NCBI GenBank assembly: GCA_020161355.1
Contig: JAIUOF010000008.1
Coordinates: 182,179-246,178, forward strand
Length of the DNA stretch: 64,000 nucleotides
Direction of reading: 5' to 3'
DNA from: Bacteroidota bacterium
GTDB lineage: Bacteria > Bacteroidota > Bacteroidia > Cytophagales > Spirosomataceae
Shown: positions 25,859 to 34,436 of the stretch, in pieces
Layout: each line of letters begins with the position of its first letter
Numbering within the stretch: the first letter of the stretch is position 1
Made by a program: the position numbers and the translations under genes
The notes under the pieces: generated by a model
The model's database searches: none
What the model was told of the DNA's origin: nothing
The model's input: only the letters and a program-made list of their open reading frames with translations

Positions 25859-25893
25859 CAAAATGATAAAATAATAATTTTGAATATATGAAG

Positions 25894-25914
25894 CCTCCGG
25901 GTGGAGGTTTTTTT
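25894..25914 (+). terminator. Hairpin plus T-run before the symporter gene
   Basis: CCTCC-GGGT-GGAGG is followed by seven T. It could end araD transcripts. A TAATTTTG box (25875-25882) just upstream means it could also lie in the leader of the symporter transcript as an attenuator. Confidence 0.65.
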
Positions 25915-25939
25915 GATTTTTACTTCTAAAATTAACCTT

Positions 25940-27595
25940 ATGAAACTCGGTTTAGAAACACTGGATTATCTGATTTTTTTGGTGTATTTTGTGATTGTGG
26001 CTGTGTATGGCTACTGGATCTATAAGCACAAAGGCAAGCAGTCTGCCGATTCCAAAGACTTTTTCCTTGCTGAAGGGTCTCTGACCTGGTGGGCAATCGG
26101 AGCCTCTATTATTGCTTCAAATATCTCTGCTGAGCAGTTTATCGGAATGAGCGGGCAGGCGTTTCAGTTGGGAATCGCGATATCGGTTTATGAGCTGGTG
26201 GGCGGTCTTACGTTGGTGCTCATTGCGGTTTATTTTTTGCCGATGTATATCAACAACGGGATTTTTACGATGCCGCAGTTTTTGCAGGTGCGTTATAACA
26301 AGAATCTTGCTTTGATTATGGCCGTTTTCTGGTTGTTTTTGTATGTATTGGTTAACCTATCTTCGATTATTTACCTGGGTGCATTGAGTCTTGAAAAGAT
26401 GACGGGTTTTAGTTTTATGGCCAGTGCTTTGTTTTTGACGGTTTTTGCCATCATAATTACCTTAGGCGGTATGAAGGTTATCGGTTATACTGATGTGATT
26501 CAGGTGTTTTTCCTTGTAGTGGGAGGTCTTGCGACTACTTATCTGGCTTTGAGTTTACTTTCAGACAAAGTGGGAACCGGTGCAGGCGTAATGGAAGGGC
26601 TGAGCCTGATAAAAACCAAAGCAGATAGCCATTTGCATATGGTGTTTAGTCCGGGACAATACCAGGTGCATGACGGCAAGGGTGGCTTTATCGATGCTTA
26701 TAAGCAATTACCCGGCTTGCTGATGTTTATCATGGGCGGAATGTTTGTGGTAAATCTTAACTATTTTGGATGTAACCAGTATATGACTCAAAGAGCTCTG
26801 GGGGCGGATTTGAAAACAGCCAGAAATGGGGTATTATTTGCGGCAGGACTTAAGTTTTTGATGCCTTTTATTGTAGTACTTCCAGGTTTGGCAGCTTATG
26901 TTTTATTTCAGGAAAGTGCTGACGCCGGTATCGTTAATGGAATAACAGAAGCAGGAATTGTGAAGCCAGACAATGCCTATCCGGTGCTATTGAACATATT
27001 GCCAACCGGCTTAAAAGGACTTGCATTTGCTGCATTGACAGCGGCTATTGTGGCCTCACTTGCAGGGAAAGCCAATAGTATTTCTACAATTTATATTTTG
27101 GATATTCATCAGAAATATTTCAATAAAACGATGTCAGAAAAACAAACCGTTAGATACGGTCGTATCGCTATCGTGATATCGTTTATGATTGCCTTGTTGA
27201 TTAGTCCTCTGTTGAAAAACTTTGGTCAGGGTTTTGAGTATATTCAGGAATATACCGGGTTTATCAGTCCGGGTATTACGGCGATATTCTTGTTTGGATT
27301 TTTCTGGAAAAAAACTACTGCCAAAGGGGCTACTGCTGCTGCTGTATTGAGTATTCCACTTTCTGCATTTTTGAAGTTCCAGCTCCCTGATTTACCTTTC
27401 TTAAACAGGATGGGTATAGTATTTTGGGTATGTTCGCTAGTTTTGGTGATTATCAGTTTGATTGAGTCTAAAGGCAAAGACTCAGAGACGGCTTTTGATG
27501 TAGACAAGAATTGGTTTAAAGTGAGTAGTGAGTTTAAGATTGGGGCCATGTTATTGATTGGGCTATTCGTGTTAATTTATTCGATTTTTTGGTAA
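25940..27595 (+). CDS. Sodium/sugar symporter (SSS family), probable arabinose importer
   Basis: This protein of about 551 residues belongs to the solute:sodium symporter family with about 14 membrane segments. Typical blocks are FFLAEGSLTWWAIGASIIAS with NISAEQFIGMSGQ after it, and NYFGCNQYMTQRALGA in the middle. It starts at ATG 25940 (MKLGLETLDYL), as the upstream GTG at 25901 lies in the terminator hairpin. In Bacteroidota arabinose clusters a symporter of this type carries arabinose; that substrate is inferred from position between araD and galM. Confidence 0.88.
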   Translation: MKLGLETLDYLIFLVYFVIVAVYGYWIYKHKGKQSADSKDFFLAEGSLTWWAIGASIIASNISAEQFIGMSGQAFQLGIAISVYELVGGLTLVLIAVYFLPMYINNGIFTMPQFLQVRYNKNLALIMAVFWLFLYVLVNLSSIIYLGALSLEKMTGFSFMASALFLTVFAIIITLGGMKVIGYTDVIQVFFLVVGGLATTYLALSLLSDKVGTGAGVMEGLSLIKTKADSHLHMVFSPGQYQVHDGKGGFIDAYKQLPGLLMFIMGGMFVVNLNYFGCNQYMTQRALGADLKTARNGVLFAAGLKFLMPFIVVLPGLAAYVLFQESADAGIVNGITEAGIVKPDNAYPVLLNILPTGLKGLAFAALTAAIVASLAGKANSISTIYILDIHQKYFNKTMSEKQTVRYGRIAIVISFMIALLISPLLKNFGQGFEYIQEYTGFISPGITAIFLFGFFWKKTTAKGATAAAVLSIPLSAFLKFQLPDLPFLNRMGIVFWVCSLVLVIISLIESKGKDSETAFDVDKNWFKVSSEFKIGAMLLIGLFVLIYSIFW

Positions 27596-27691
27596 GAAAA
27601 TAATTAACTTGATATCTGAGGAAAAATTCAACCCTATCAGAAATCATTTTCTGATAAAATAATAGTAAACGAAACCTTAAAATTTTTAAAA

Positions 27692-28834
27692 ATGAAAAGA
27701 ATAATAGTATTAATAGCTGCGATGGCGGTATTTGCCTGTAGTGGAAAATCAAATCAAAGTACAAACATGACGGATAAAGGAATAACCGTAAAGCATTACG
27801 GTACGCTCGCCAATGGAGACAGTGTGACCTCCTACACGCTGAAAAATGCAAAAGGGATGGAAGTCGAAATTATTGACCTCGGAGGTACAATCGTAAGATG
27901 GACGGCACCCGACAAAAATGGTAAATTTGATGATATTACCCTGGGGGTATCAGACCCAAAAGTATATTTTGGACCGGCCAGATATCTTGGTGCTTTAATT
28001 GGAAGATTTGGGAATCGTATCGCCAAAGGCAAATTTTCTATTGACGGAACTGAATATACATTAGCTAAAAATAATGGACCAAACTCGTTGCATGGGGGTA
28101 GGTCGGGATTTAATGCAAAAATATGGAATGTGGAAACCAAGGGAGGATCAGAACCATCACTAAAGCTTAGTCTACTTTCCAAAGATGGCGATGAAGGATA
28201 TCCCGGAAATTTGAATGTGGAGGTAATTTACACGCTTTCAAAAGACAATTCATTAAAAATCGATTATAAGGCTACAACAGATAAAAAGACTGTGATAAAT
28301 CTTACCAATCATGCATATTTTAATCTGAAAGGAGAAGGTAACGGTGATATCCTGGATCATGAATTGCAAATGGCTGCAGGAAAATTTTTACCGGTTGATG
28401 CTGGTTTGATCCCTACTGGAGAGCTAAAAGATGTAAAAGGAACTCCGTTTGACTTTTTAACCTCTCATAAAATCGGAGACAAAATCAACGAAACTTCTGA
28501 TAATCAAATAAAACTAGGTGGAGGTTACGATCATTGCTGGGTATTTGATGATGCTTCAGACAAACTTAAGGCAGTAGCAAAAGTATATGAGCCTGCGTCA
28601 GGTCGCACGATGGAGGTATTTACCACAGAGCCGGCTGTACAATTTTATACCGGGAATTTTCTTGATGGAAAAGCAGTGGGTAAAACAGGGAAAAAATATG
28701 AATACCGTTATGGTTTCTGTCTCGAAACCCAGCATTTTCCTGACTCACCAAATCAAAGTGCATTTCCTACTACATTGTTAAAACCGGGTGAAACTTACCA
28801 TACCACCACTGTTTATAAGTTCGGAGTTAAGTAA
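27692..28834 (+). CDS. galM: Aldose 1-epimerase, predicted lipoprotein
   Basis: This 380-residue mutarotase interconverts alpha and beta anomers of free aldoses. The N terminus MKRIIVLIAAMAVFACSGK carries a lipobox (VFAC), so the enzyme is probably anchored in the periplasm. Family blocks are LGALIGRFGNRIAKGKF, NGPNSLHGGRSGFN and VINLTNHAYFNLKG, with the catalytic-type His, then CLETQHFPDSPNQ near the end. As last gene of the arabinose operon it likely helps convert arabinose released by the GH51 enzymes. A strong terminator follows at once. Confidence 0.93.
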   Translation: MKRIIVLIAAMAVFACSGKSNQSTNMTDKGITVKHYGTLANGDSVTSYTLKNAKGMEVEIIDLGGTIVRWTAPDKNGKFDDITLGVSDPKVYFGPARYLGALIGRFGNRIAKGKFSIDGTEYTLAKNNGPNSLHGGRSGFNAKIWNVETKGGSEPSLKLSLLSKDGDEGYPGNLNVEVIYTLSKDNSLKIDYKATTDKKTVINLTNHAYFNLKGEGNGDILDHELQMAAGKFLPVDAGLIPTGELKDVKGTPFDFLTSHKIGDKINETSDNQIKLGGGYDHCWVFDDASDKLKAVAKVYEPASGRTMEVFTTEPAVQFYTGNFLDGKAVGKTGKKYEYRYGFCLETQHFPDSPNQSAFPTTLLKPGETYHTTTVYKFGVK

Positions 28835-28852
28835 ACTTTTCTATAAATGCAG

Positions 28853-28886
28853 AAAGCCACGGGGGAATTTTCCGTGGCTTTTTTTA
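28853..28886 (+). terminator. Intrinsic terminator of the arabinose operon
   Basis: AAAGCCACGG (28853-28862) pairs perfectly with CCGTGGCTTT (28872-28881) and is followed by T. It lies 18 bases after the galM stop. The remaining spacer to 29123 shows nothing clear. Confidence 0.9.
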
Positions 28887-29123
28887 TTAAACAAGGTAAG
28901 AAATTGGCTAAAAAAATCGGTAACAAATTTACTTTTTGTTTGGAATGTAGGGTCGTGAGCGTGGTTTTTTTTACTTGAAAAAGTAACAAATCCAACAATA
29001 TTTTGTAAACATCTAAGAAAGGAGAAAGGGCTACATTGATTTTTTACATTCCATTTATTGACAGTCATCATATTATTTTTCAATACAAATGCTTTGCTTT
29101 GATATATAAAATTCAGTAAAACA

Positions 29124-29507
29124 ATGGACAACAAAGCGTATATCTTCGAGCTGCATGATGAACACACCCAATGGTTGAATGATTTGAAGTTTTACAAAGA
29201 TCAACTCAAAAAATTTGAAGAGCGGTTAGCTCACATCAGTGCAAAAAATCCTGACAAAGAAGTGAAGATTCAGGTCGAAAAATTTCAAAACAGATTTTTG
29301 ATTCAAAGAAACGAAATTGATTATTTCCGGCATGATATCAAGCAGCAAGAAAACGAATTAGAATTAGAAGAACAAACAGCCCCAATTGTATCTGTGGAAC
29401 GCACCCTCGAAGAAGAAGAGGCCTTAAAAGAAAGAAGAGAAACTTTCGTGAGCCTTTTTGAGGAAATGAAAAAAGAATTTAACGTATTTGTGGAGGAACA
29501 TCTATAG
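29124..29507 (+). CDS. Hypothetical coiled-coil protein
   Basis: I do not recognise this 127-residue protein. It is soluble, highly charged and rich in Glu, Lys and Gln. Heptad-like patterns span about residues 15-90 and 95-125, as in KDQLKKFEERLAHISAK and RRETFVSLFEEMKKEF. This suggests a two-part coiled coil and probably oligomerisation. There is no signal peptide. It stands alone between the arabinose operon and valS, with a terminator-like hairpin behind it. Confidence 0.7.
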   Translation: MDNKAYIFELHDEHTQWLNDLKFYKDQLKKFEERLAHISAKNPDKEVKIQVEKFQNRFLIQRNEIDYFRHDIKQQENELELEEQTAPIVSVERTLEEEEALKERRETFVSLFEEMKKEFNVFVEEHL

Positions 29508-29549
29508 TTTGCTCCGATTATGAAACCCTTCTGAGAAGGGAAATTTTAA

Positions 29550-29585
29550 AAAGCCACCTTTGGTCATTCTTGGGTGGCTTTGTTC
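29550..29585 (+). terminator. Terminator-like hairpin after the coiled-coil gene
   Basis: AAAGCCACC (29550-29558) pairs with GGTGGCTTT (29573-29581). The following T-run is interrupted (TGTTCGTTTTTT), so strength is uncertain. The stem resembles the one after galM. Confidence 0.65.
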
Positions 29586-29656
29586 GTTTTTTGAATTTTA
29601 AATATCACTATCCCTTCATTTATTTTTTTCCAAGCATGACCCACAAAAAAATTCCT

Positions 29657-29664
29657 TATTTTTG
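29657..29664 (+). promoter_or_regulatory. -7 box of valS
   Basis: TATTTTTG fits TAnnTTTG and lies 41 bases before the valS ATG. No matching -33 box was found. Confidence 0.5.
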
Positions 29665-29705
29665 CATTTTAATTCAAAATCAGGCAAAAAAGCGGGTTTC
29701 AACAA

Positions 29706-32381
29706 ATGGAAATTTCAAAAACATACAGTCCTAAAGAAATAGAAGATAAGTGGTATGCTTATTGGGGAAAAAATAAATTCTTCAAGTCCACACCCAACAA
29801 AGACAAAGAGCCATACACCATAGTCATTCCGCCACCCAATGTAACGGGCGTGTTGCACATGGGGCACATGCTCAACAATACCATTCAGGATGTACTCATT
29901 CGTAAGGCCCGTATGCAGGGCAAAGAAGCCTGTTGGGTACCTGGTACCGACCATGCTTCTATAGCTACCGAAGCCAAAGTGGTGGCCATGCTCAAGGAGC
30001 AAGGCATTAACAAAGCCGATTTGACCAGAGATGAGTTTCTGAAATACTGCTGGGAGTGGACTGAAAAATATGGCGGGATTATCCTTAAACAATTACGCAA
30101 ATTAGGTGCTTCGTGTGATTGGGATCGTACCCGCTTCACGATGGAAGAAAGCCTTTATAATGCCGTAATTGACGTTTTCGTGGATTTGCACCAAAAAGGG
30201 GACATTTACCGGGGCTACCGCATGGTAAACTGGGACCCTCAGGCCAAAACCACCGTCTCTGACGAGGAAGTAATCACCAAAGAAATGCCTTCGAAGTTGG
30301 TGCACATCAAGTATATCGGAGATGATGCCGAGGTAATCATAGCCACTACTCGTCCTGAAACTATCATGGCTGATTCCGCCATCTGTGTGCATCCTGAAGA
30401 CGAACGATATAAAAATCTGATTGGCAAAAAAGTTAGAATTCCGCTTATTAATAGAGAAATCAGTATCATTGCTGATGAATATGTGGAGATGGAGTTTGGA
30501 ACCGGCTGCTTAAAAGTAACTCCTGCTCACGACCAAAACGACTTTGCACTGGGCGAAAAACATAAACTGGATGTAATCGACATCTTGACGGATGACGGTA
30601 AACTCAATGAAAAAGCTCAGATTTTGGTAGGAGAAGACAGGTTCGTAGCCCGCAAAAAAATCATCAAAATGCTTGAGGAATCTGGCAATTTGGTGAAAGT
30701 GGAGGACTATAAATCCAATGTAGGTACTTCAGAAAGAACCGGAGCGGTAATAGAACCTAAAATTTCATTACAGTGGTTTCTGAAAATGGAGCGAGTGAGC
30801 AAGCCGGCACACGAAAACGTGATGAACGACACGATTCAGCTTATTCCCCCTAAGTTTAAGAACACCTACAACCACTGGATGGAAAACGTTCGTGACTGGT
30901 GTATCAGTCGCCAGTTGTGGTGGGGACATCGTATTCCAGCCTATTATCTGGCTGATGGCACTTGCATCGTTGCCAAATCATTGGAGGCTGCAGTCGAAAT
31001 TGCCAATACTCAAGGTAAAAATGTTTCAGCTGCTGATTTCACCCAGGATGAAGACGTACTCGACACCTGGTTTAGCTCTTGGCTATGGCCGATTTCGGTT
31101 TTTGATGGTTTCAAAAATCCCGATAACGAAGACATCAATTATTATTACCCGACCAACGACCTCGTAACCGCTCCGGAAATCCTTTTCTTTTGGGTAGCAA
31201 GGATGATTATTGCCGGTTATGAGTACAAAGGCACCTATCCGTTCAAAAACGTCTATCTGACGGGAATTGTGAGGGATAAATTAGGCCGAAAAATGTCAAA
31301 ATCACTGGGTAATTCACCTGATCCCTTGGATTTAATTGATAAATTCGGTGCCGATGGCGTGCGTACAGGGATGCTCTTCAGCTCACCCGCCGGGAATGAT
31401 TTGCCTTACGATGAAAAACTCGTTGAGCAGGGCCGTAACTTCTCCAATAAAATGTGGAATGCCTTCAGATTGGTGAAAGGTTGGAAAACTGTCAGCTCGA
31501 GCGTCTCTTCTGTCAGTTCGAGCATAAGTGAGCATGATAGTGCGAAACTTACCAGCGTAGCTGTCGAGAACACCTCAGCAATATCATGGTTCCGCTCAAA
31601 ACTGAACGCCGCCGTTGTTGAAGCCCTTGATCACTACGACAAATTCCGTATGTCAGATGCCCTTCTGGTGACTTACAATTTGATTTGGAATGACTTCTGC
31701 TCGCAATATCTCGAAATGATTAAGCCTGCTTATGTGGATGGACAAAGCTTGCCGATAGATCAGGAAACGTATGATGCCACTCTTGGATTCTTTGAGGAAT
31801 TGATGCGTCTAGTTCACCCCTGGACACCATTTATTTCAGAAGAAATCTGGCAAAATATTCAGGAAAGAGCTGAAAATGACTCCATTTGTATTCAGGAATT
31901 CCCCAAAGGGGGAGAGGTGAATTCAAAAATATTAGCCGATTTCGAAATCTTGTTTGAGCTGGTTTCGTGGGTAAGAAATACCCGCCAGTCAAAACAAATG
32001 TCGCCAAAAGAAGCCTTGCCATTAAGTATCAATACCCAGGAAGCCAGTAAATACGCTCATTTGGAGGGTTTGATGAAAAAAATGGCTAACCTTTCAGAAA
32101 TCACTTTTGTTTCGTCTTCTGTAAAAGGAATCAGTCTCGTAATCAAAGGAGATGAATTTGGAATTGATCTTGGGGACAATCTTGACGTGGAGGCTGAGAG
32201 AGAAAATTTGAAAAAAGAACTCGAATATTCGCAGGGCTTCAAGAAATCAGTTGAAGCCAAACTTGCCAATGAACGTTTTGTGGCTAATGCAAAGCCTGAG
32301 TTGGTTCAAAGAGAGAAAGATAAACTTGCCGATGCCGAGGCGAAAATTAAAGCAATTGAAGAGGCTTTGGCTAAGCTGTAA
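29706..32381 (+). CDS. valS: Valyl-tRNA synthetase
   Basis: This 891-residue class I aminoacyl-tRNA synthetase charges tRNA-Val. The HIGH-type motif is in PPPNVTGVLHMGHMLNN near residue 45 and the KMSKS loop in DKLGRKMSKSLGNSPDPLDL near residue 530. An editing domain lies between them, the anticodon-binding domain near 590-740 and a C-terminal coiled coil at the end. An odd Ser-rich stretch at about residues 595-622 (VSSSVSSVSSSISEHD and following) replaces what is usually a short linker. Its DNA looks like an inserted repeat (31489-31571). The frame is kept, so the enzyme is probably active. Confidence 0.97.
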   Translation: MEISKTYSPKEIEDKWYAYWGKNKFFKSTPNKDKEPYTIVIPPPNVTGVLHMGHMLNNTIQDVLIRKARMQGKEACWVPGTDHASIATEAKVVAMLKEQGINKADLTRDEFLKYCWEWTEKYGGIILKQLRKLGASCDWDRTRFTMEESLYNAVIDVFVDLHQKGDIYRGYRMVNWDPQAKTTVSDEEVITKEMPSKLVHIKYIGDDAEVIIATTRPETIMADSAICVHPEDERYKNLIGKKVRIPLINREISIIADEYVEMEFGTGCLKVTPAHDQNDFALGEKHKLDVIDILTDDGKLNEKAQILVGEDRFVARKKIIKMLEESGNLVKVEDYKSNVGTSERTGAVIEPKISLQWFLKMERVSKPAHENVMNDTIQLIPPKFKNTYNHWMENVRDWCISRQLWWGHRIPAYYLADGTCIVAKSLEAAVEIANTQGKNVSAADFTQDEDVLDTWFSSWLWPISVFDGFKNPDNEDINYYYPTNDLVTAPEILFFWVARMIIAGYEYKGTYPFKNVYLTGIVRDKLGRKMSKSLGNSPDPLDLIDKFGADGVRTGMLFSSPAGNDLPYDEKLVEQGRNFSNKMWNAFRLVKGWKTVSSSVSSVSSSISEHDSAKLTSVAVENTSAISWFRSKLNAAVVEALDHYDKFRMSDALLVTYNLIWNDFCSQYLEMIKPAYVDGQSLPIDQETYDATLGFFEELMRLVHPWTPFISEEIWQNIQERAENDSICIQEFPKGGEVNSKILADFEILFELVSWVRNTRQSKQMSPKEALPLSINTQEASKYAHLEGLMKKMANLSEITFVSSSVKGISLVIKGDEFGIDLGDNLDVEAERENLKKELEYSQGFKKSVEAKLANERFVANAKPELVQREKDKLADAEAKIKAIEEALAKL
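31489..31571. repeat. Repeat-like segment inserted in frame in valS
   Basis: CTGTCAGCTCGAGCG (31489-31503) and CTGTCAGTTCGAGCA (31510-31524) are near-identical direct copies. GTCGAGAAC at 31563-31571 resembles the matching end of a palindromic TGTCAGTTCGAGC...GTCGAGAAC element. I associate such elements with spacers of Bacteroidota genomes. Confidence 0.6.
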
Positions 32382-32400
32382 TTAATTCAAATACTTATAA

Positions 32401-32436
32401 AAAGCATGATGAGTTTAATTTCATCATGCTTTTTTT
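32401..32436 (+). terminator. Intrinsic terminator of valS
   Basis: AAAGCATGATGA (32401-32412) and TCATCATGCTTT (32421-32432) form a perfect 12-base stem followed by a T-run. Confidence 0.93.
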
Positions 32437-32480
32437 GTTTTAAGTGATTAATTTTCAATATTTATGAAAAAAATAGATTT

Positions 32481-32843
32481 ATGGCTTACTCTGAAATTCT
32501 TGCCAACCGAATTCGTGAAAAACTAAAAGATTTACCAAATCTTCGGGAAATGGAGATGATGGGGGGCTTGTGTTTTATGCTCAACGACAAAATGTGTGTT
32601 GGGATAATTAAAGACGACCTCATGTGCAGAGTTGATCCTGAAATTAAGGCCGATTTGCTTGAAAAGACCGGGTGTAGTGAAATGATGTTTACTGGCAGAC
32701 CTCTTAAAGGATTTGTTTTGGTAGATGAAACAGGAATGAGAAATCAGACAGAATTTGACCAATGGATAGACCTTTGTTTGGAATATAATCCCATAGCCCA
32801 GGCTTCTAAAAAGAAAAAACCTCATTCAGAAAAATCTAAATGA
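32481..32843 (+). CDS. TfoX/Sxy N-terminal domain protein
   Basis: This 120-residue protein covers the TfoX N-terminal domain: a short helix, then MEMMGGLCFMLNDKMCVGII, LMCRVDPE and RPLKGFVLVDETGM. It lacks the C-terminal domain of full-length TfoX/Sxy, the competence regulator of gamma-proteobacteria. Single-domain forms like this are common and without a known role; a link to competence is not implied. The tail is Lys-rich (SKKKKPHSEKSK). A hairpin over the stop codon probably ends transcription. Confidence 0.82.
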   Translation: MAYSEILANRIREKLKDLPNLREMEMMGGLCFMLNDKMCVGIIKDDLMCRVDPEIKADLLEKTGCSEMMFTGRPLKGFVLVDETGMRNQTEFDQWIDLCLEYNPIAQASKKKKPHSEKSK

Positions 32844-32850
32844 GGTTTTA
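32816..32850. terminator. Bidirectional terminator between TfoX-like and MFS genes
   Basis: AAAACCTCATT (32816-32826) pairs with AATGAGGTTTT (32839-32849). The right arm includes the TfoX-like stop codon TGA. A-rich and T-rich flanks allow termination on both strands for the two convergent genes. Confidence 0.7.
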
Positions 32851-32857
32851 ATAATTT

Positions 32858-32920
32858 AATCGTCAAATGTTAATCGAATCAATCGTCAATCGAATCAATC
32901 ATCAATCATCAATCGACTCA
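32858..32920 (-). repeat. GATTGA-word repeat fused to the MFS stop codon
   Basis: On the minus strand the stop TGA continues as GTCGATTGATGATTGATGA, then further CGATTGA/GATTGAT words for about 60 bases. The TGA-GTCGATTGA junction is the same as at the YceI-like gene (854-881). Confidence 0.7.
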
Positions 32921-34369
32921 ATGTCCGCCTTCTGCAGTCAATTTATCAAGATCTATCCCTTGATTTTTTAATGCTTTTGAGGCACTGATGGCATAAAACG
33001 CCAGGTAAGCAAAACACAAAATGCCTACGATATAACTTCCTTGTATTCCAATGGCATCTCCAAGCACACCTTGCAAATAACTCACAATACCACCACCCAT
33101 AATCATCATAATCAAAAGACTGCTTCCCTGATTGGTGTGTTTTCCAAGCCCGGTAATGCCTAATGTAAATATACAAGGCCAAAGTGTACTACAGAATAAA
33201 CCTACGCTGATAAATGCATAAACACTAACCATGCCAGTTGTTAACATACCAATTCCGGTCGCAATCACACCAGCAAGAGAAAAATAGAGAAGCATTTTTG
33301 CCGGGTTTCCTTTACTGGCTATATCAGCAATTATCATCACCGCTATCACTATTGCGTAAATGTAAAACTTGGTAATATCATGCTGAGCGATAGAGTTTAC
33401 AAGTAAGAATATTCCAAAGGCCACATATGGCATAACAAATTTTAGTTTTTTCTTCCAGTCAGCACTTACATCAAATGCACCCACTGCACCTGACCAACGA
33501 CCAATCATCAAACTAGCCCAGTAAAGAGAAATGTAAGGAGCGATATCCTTTGTTGCTACTCCAAGATATTTTTCCATATAAGCTGGCAAATTGCTAGCAG
33601 TAGATACTTCAACTCCTACGTACAAAAAGATAGCAATCATACCCATTACCAGCTGAGGATATCCAAAAGCAGACTTTTTGTGCAAAATTTTATCATCATT
33701 TTCGGCTTCGCTCTCGGTTACTTTATCAAGATCAATTTTGTTAGGTACGGATGAGAACTTTATGAATACCGCAACCAGTACAAAAGCTAGCCCCAAAATC
33801 AAATAAGGCACTTTCACACTTTCAATACTTGCTTCCGTGTTTCCAGAAGCTACACTTCCAAATATGGCAAAACTCACTAAAAGTGGTCCGATAGTAGTAC
33901 CAAAGTTATTGATACCTCCTGCCATTGTTAATCTTTGAGAGCCGGTTTTTGGATCACCCATAACTATCGCTAATGGATTTGCAGCTATTTGTTGCAGTGA
34001 AAAACCTAGACCAACTATAAATAACCCGGAGATCATTAAAGGGAACGAACCCTGATTAGCAGCAGGATAAAAAAGTAATGTTCCCAATGCTGATATCAAG
34101 AGACCAAGTGCAATACCATTTTTATAACCAATTTTATTCAAAATATCACCACCAATACCGGCAGAAATACCTGTGTAAATTAAAGAACCCACAGTGTAAG
34201 CAACATAAAAGGCCACCGAAACCAGCTGACTTTCGGCTTGTGAGAGATCAAAAGCTTTTTTAAATACCGGAATTAAAATATCATTACTGGCGGCTACAAA
34301 GCCCCAAAAGAAAAAGACTGTCACAAGTGTTCCGAATTGCGACCAATTTGTTTTTACATTATTATTCAT
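32918..34369 (-). CDS. Sugar MFS transporter (FucP-like)
   Basis: This 483-residue, 12-segment major facilitator resembles the fucose/glucose/galactose proton symporter group. The N-terminal FFFWGFVAASNDILIPVFKK and the block GLGFSLQQIAANPLAIVMGD, with AGGINNFGTTIGPLL after it, are characteristic. The third loop carries a longer charged insert (KVTESEAENDDKILHKK). The sugar is not determined. It has its own -7 box on the minus strand and lies downstream of hflX. Its stop codon is merged with an intergenic repeat. Confidence 0.87.
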   Translation of the reverse strand: MNNNVKTNWSQFGTLVTVFFFWGFVAASNDILIPVFKKAFDLSQAESQLVSVAFYVAYTVGSLIYTGISAGIGGDILNKIGYKNGIALGLLISALGTLLFYPAANQGSFPLMISGLFIVGLGFSLQQIAANPLAIVMGDPKTGSQRLTMAGGINNFGTTIGPLLVSFAIFGSVASGNTEASIESVKVPYLILGLAFVLVAVFIKFSSVPNKIDLDKVTESEAENDDKILHKKSAFGYPQLVMGMIAIFLYVGVEVSTASNLPAYMEKYLGVATKDIAPYISLYWASLMIGRWSGAVGAFDVSADWKKKLKFVMPYVAFGIFLLVNSIAQHDITKFYIYAIVIAVMIIADIASKGNPAKMLLYFSLAGVIATGIGMLTTGMVSVYAFISVGLFCSTLWPCIFTLGITGLGKHTNQGSSLLIMMIMGGGIVSYLQGVLGDAIGIQGSYIVGILCFAYLAFYAISASKALKNQGIDLDKLTAEGGH

Positions 34370-34392
34370 TCTGTCAGGTTTTTTTAGATTTT

Positions 34393-34400
34393 CAAATTTA
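34393..34400 (-). promoter_or_regulatory. -7 box of the sugar MFS gene
   Basis: TAAATTTG on the minus strand lies 23 bases before the ATG. It suggests transcription independent of hflX. Confidence 0.5.
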
Positions 34401-34436
34401 GGGAAAGAAGTCTTCTCTTTTTAAAATATTTTAATA

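Noticed and set aside
31489..31580. Frameshift in valS
   Set aside because: The frame is continuous and both sides match ValRS; the segment is an in-frame addition.
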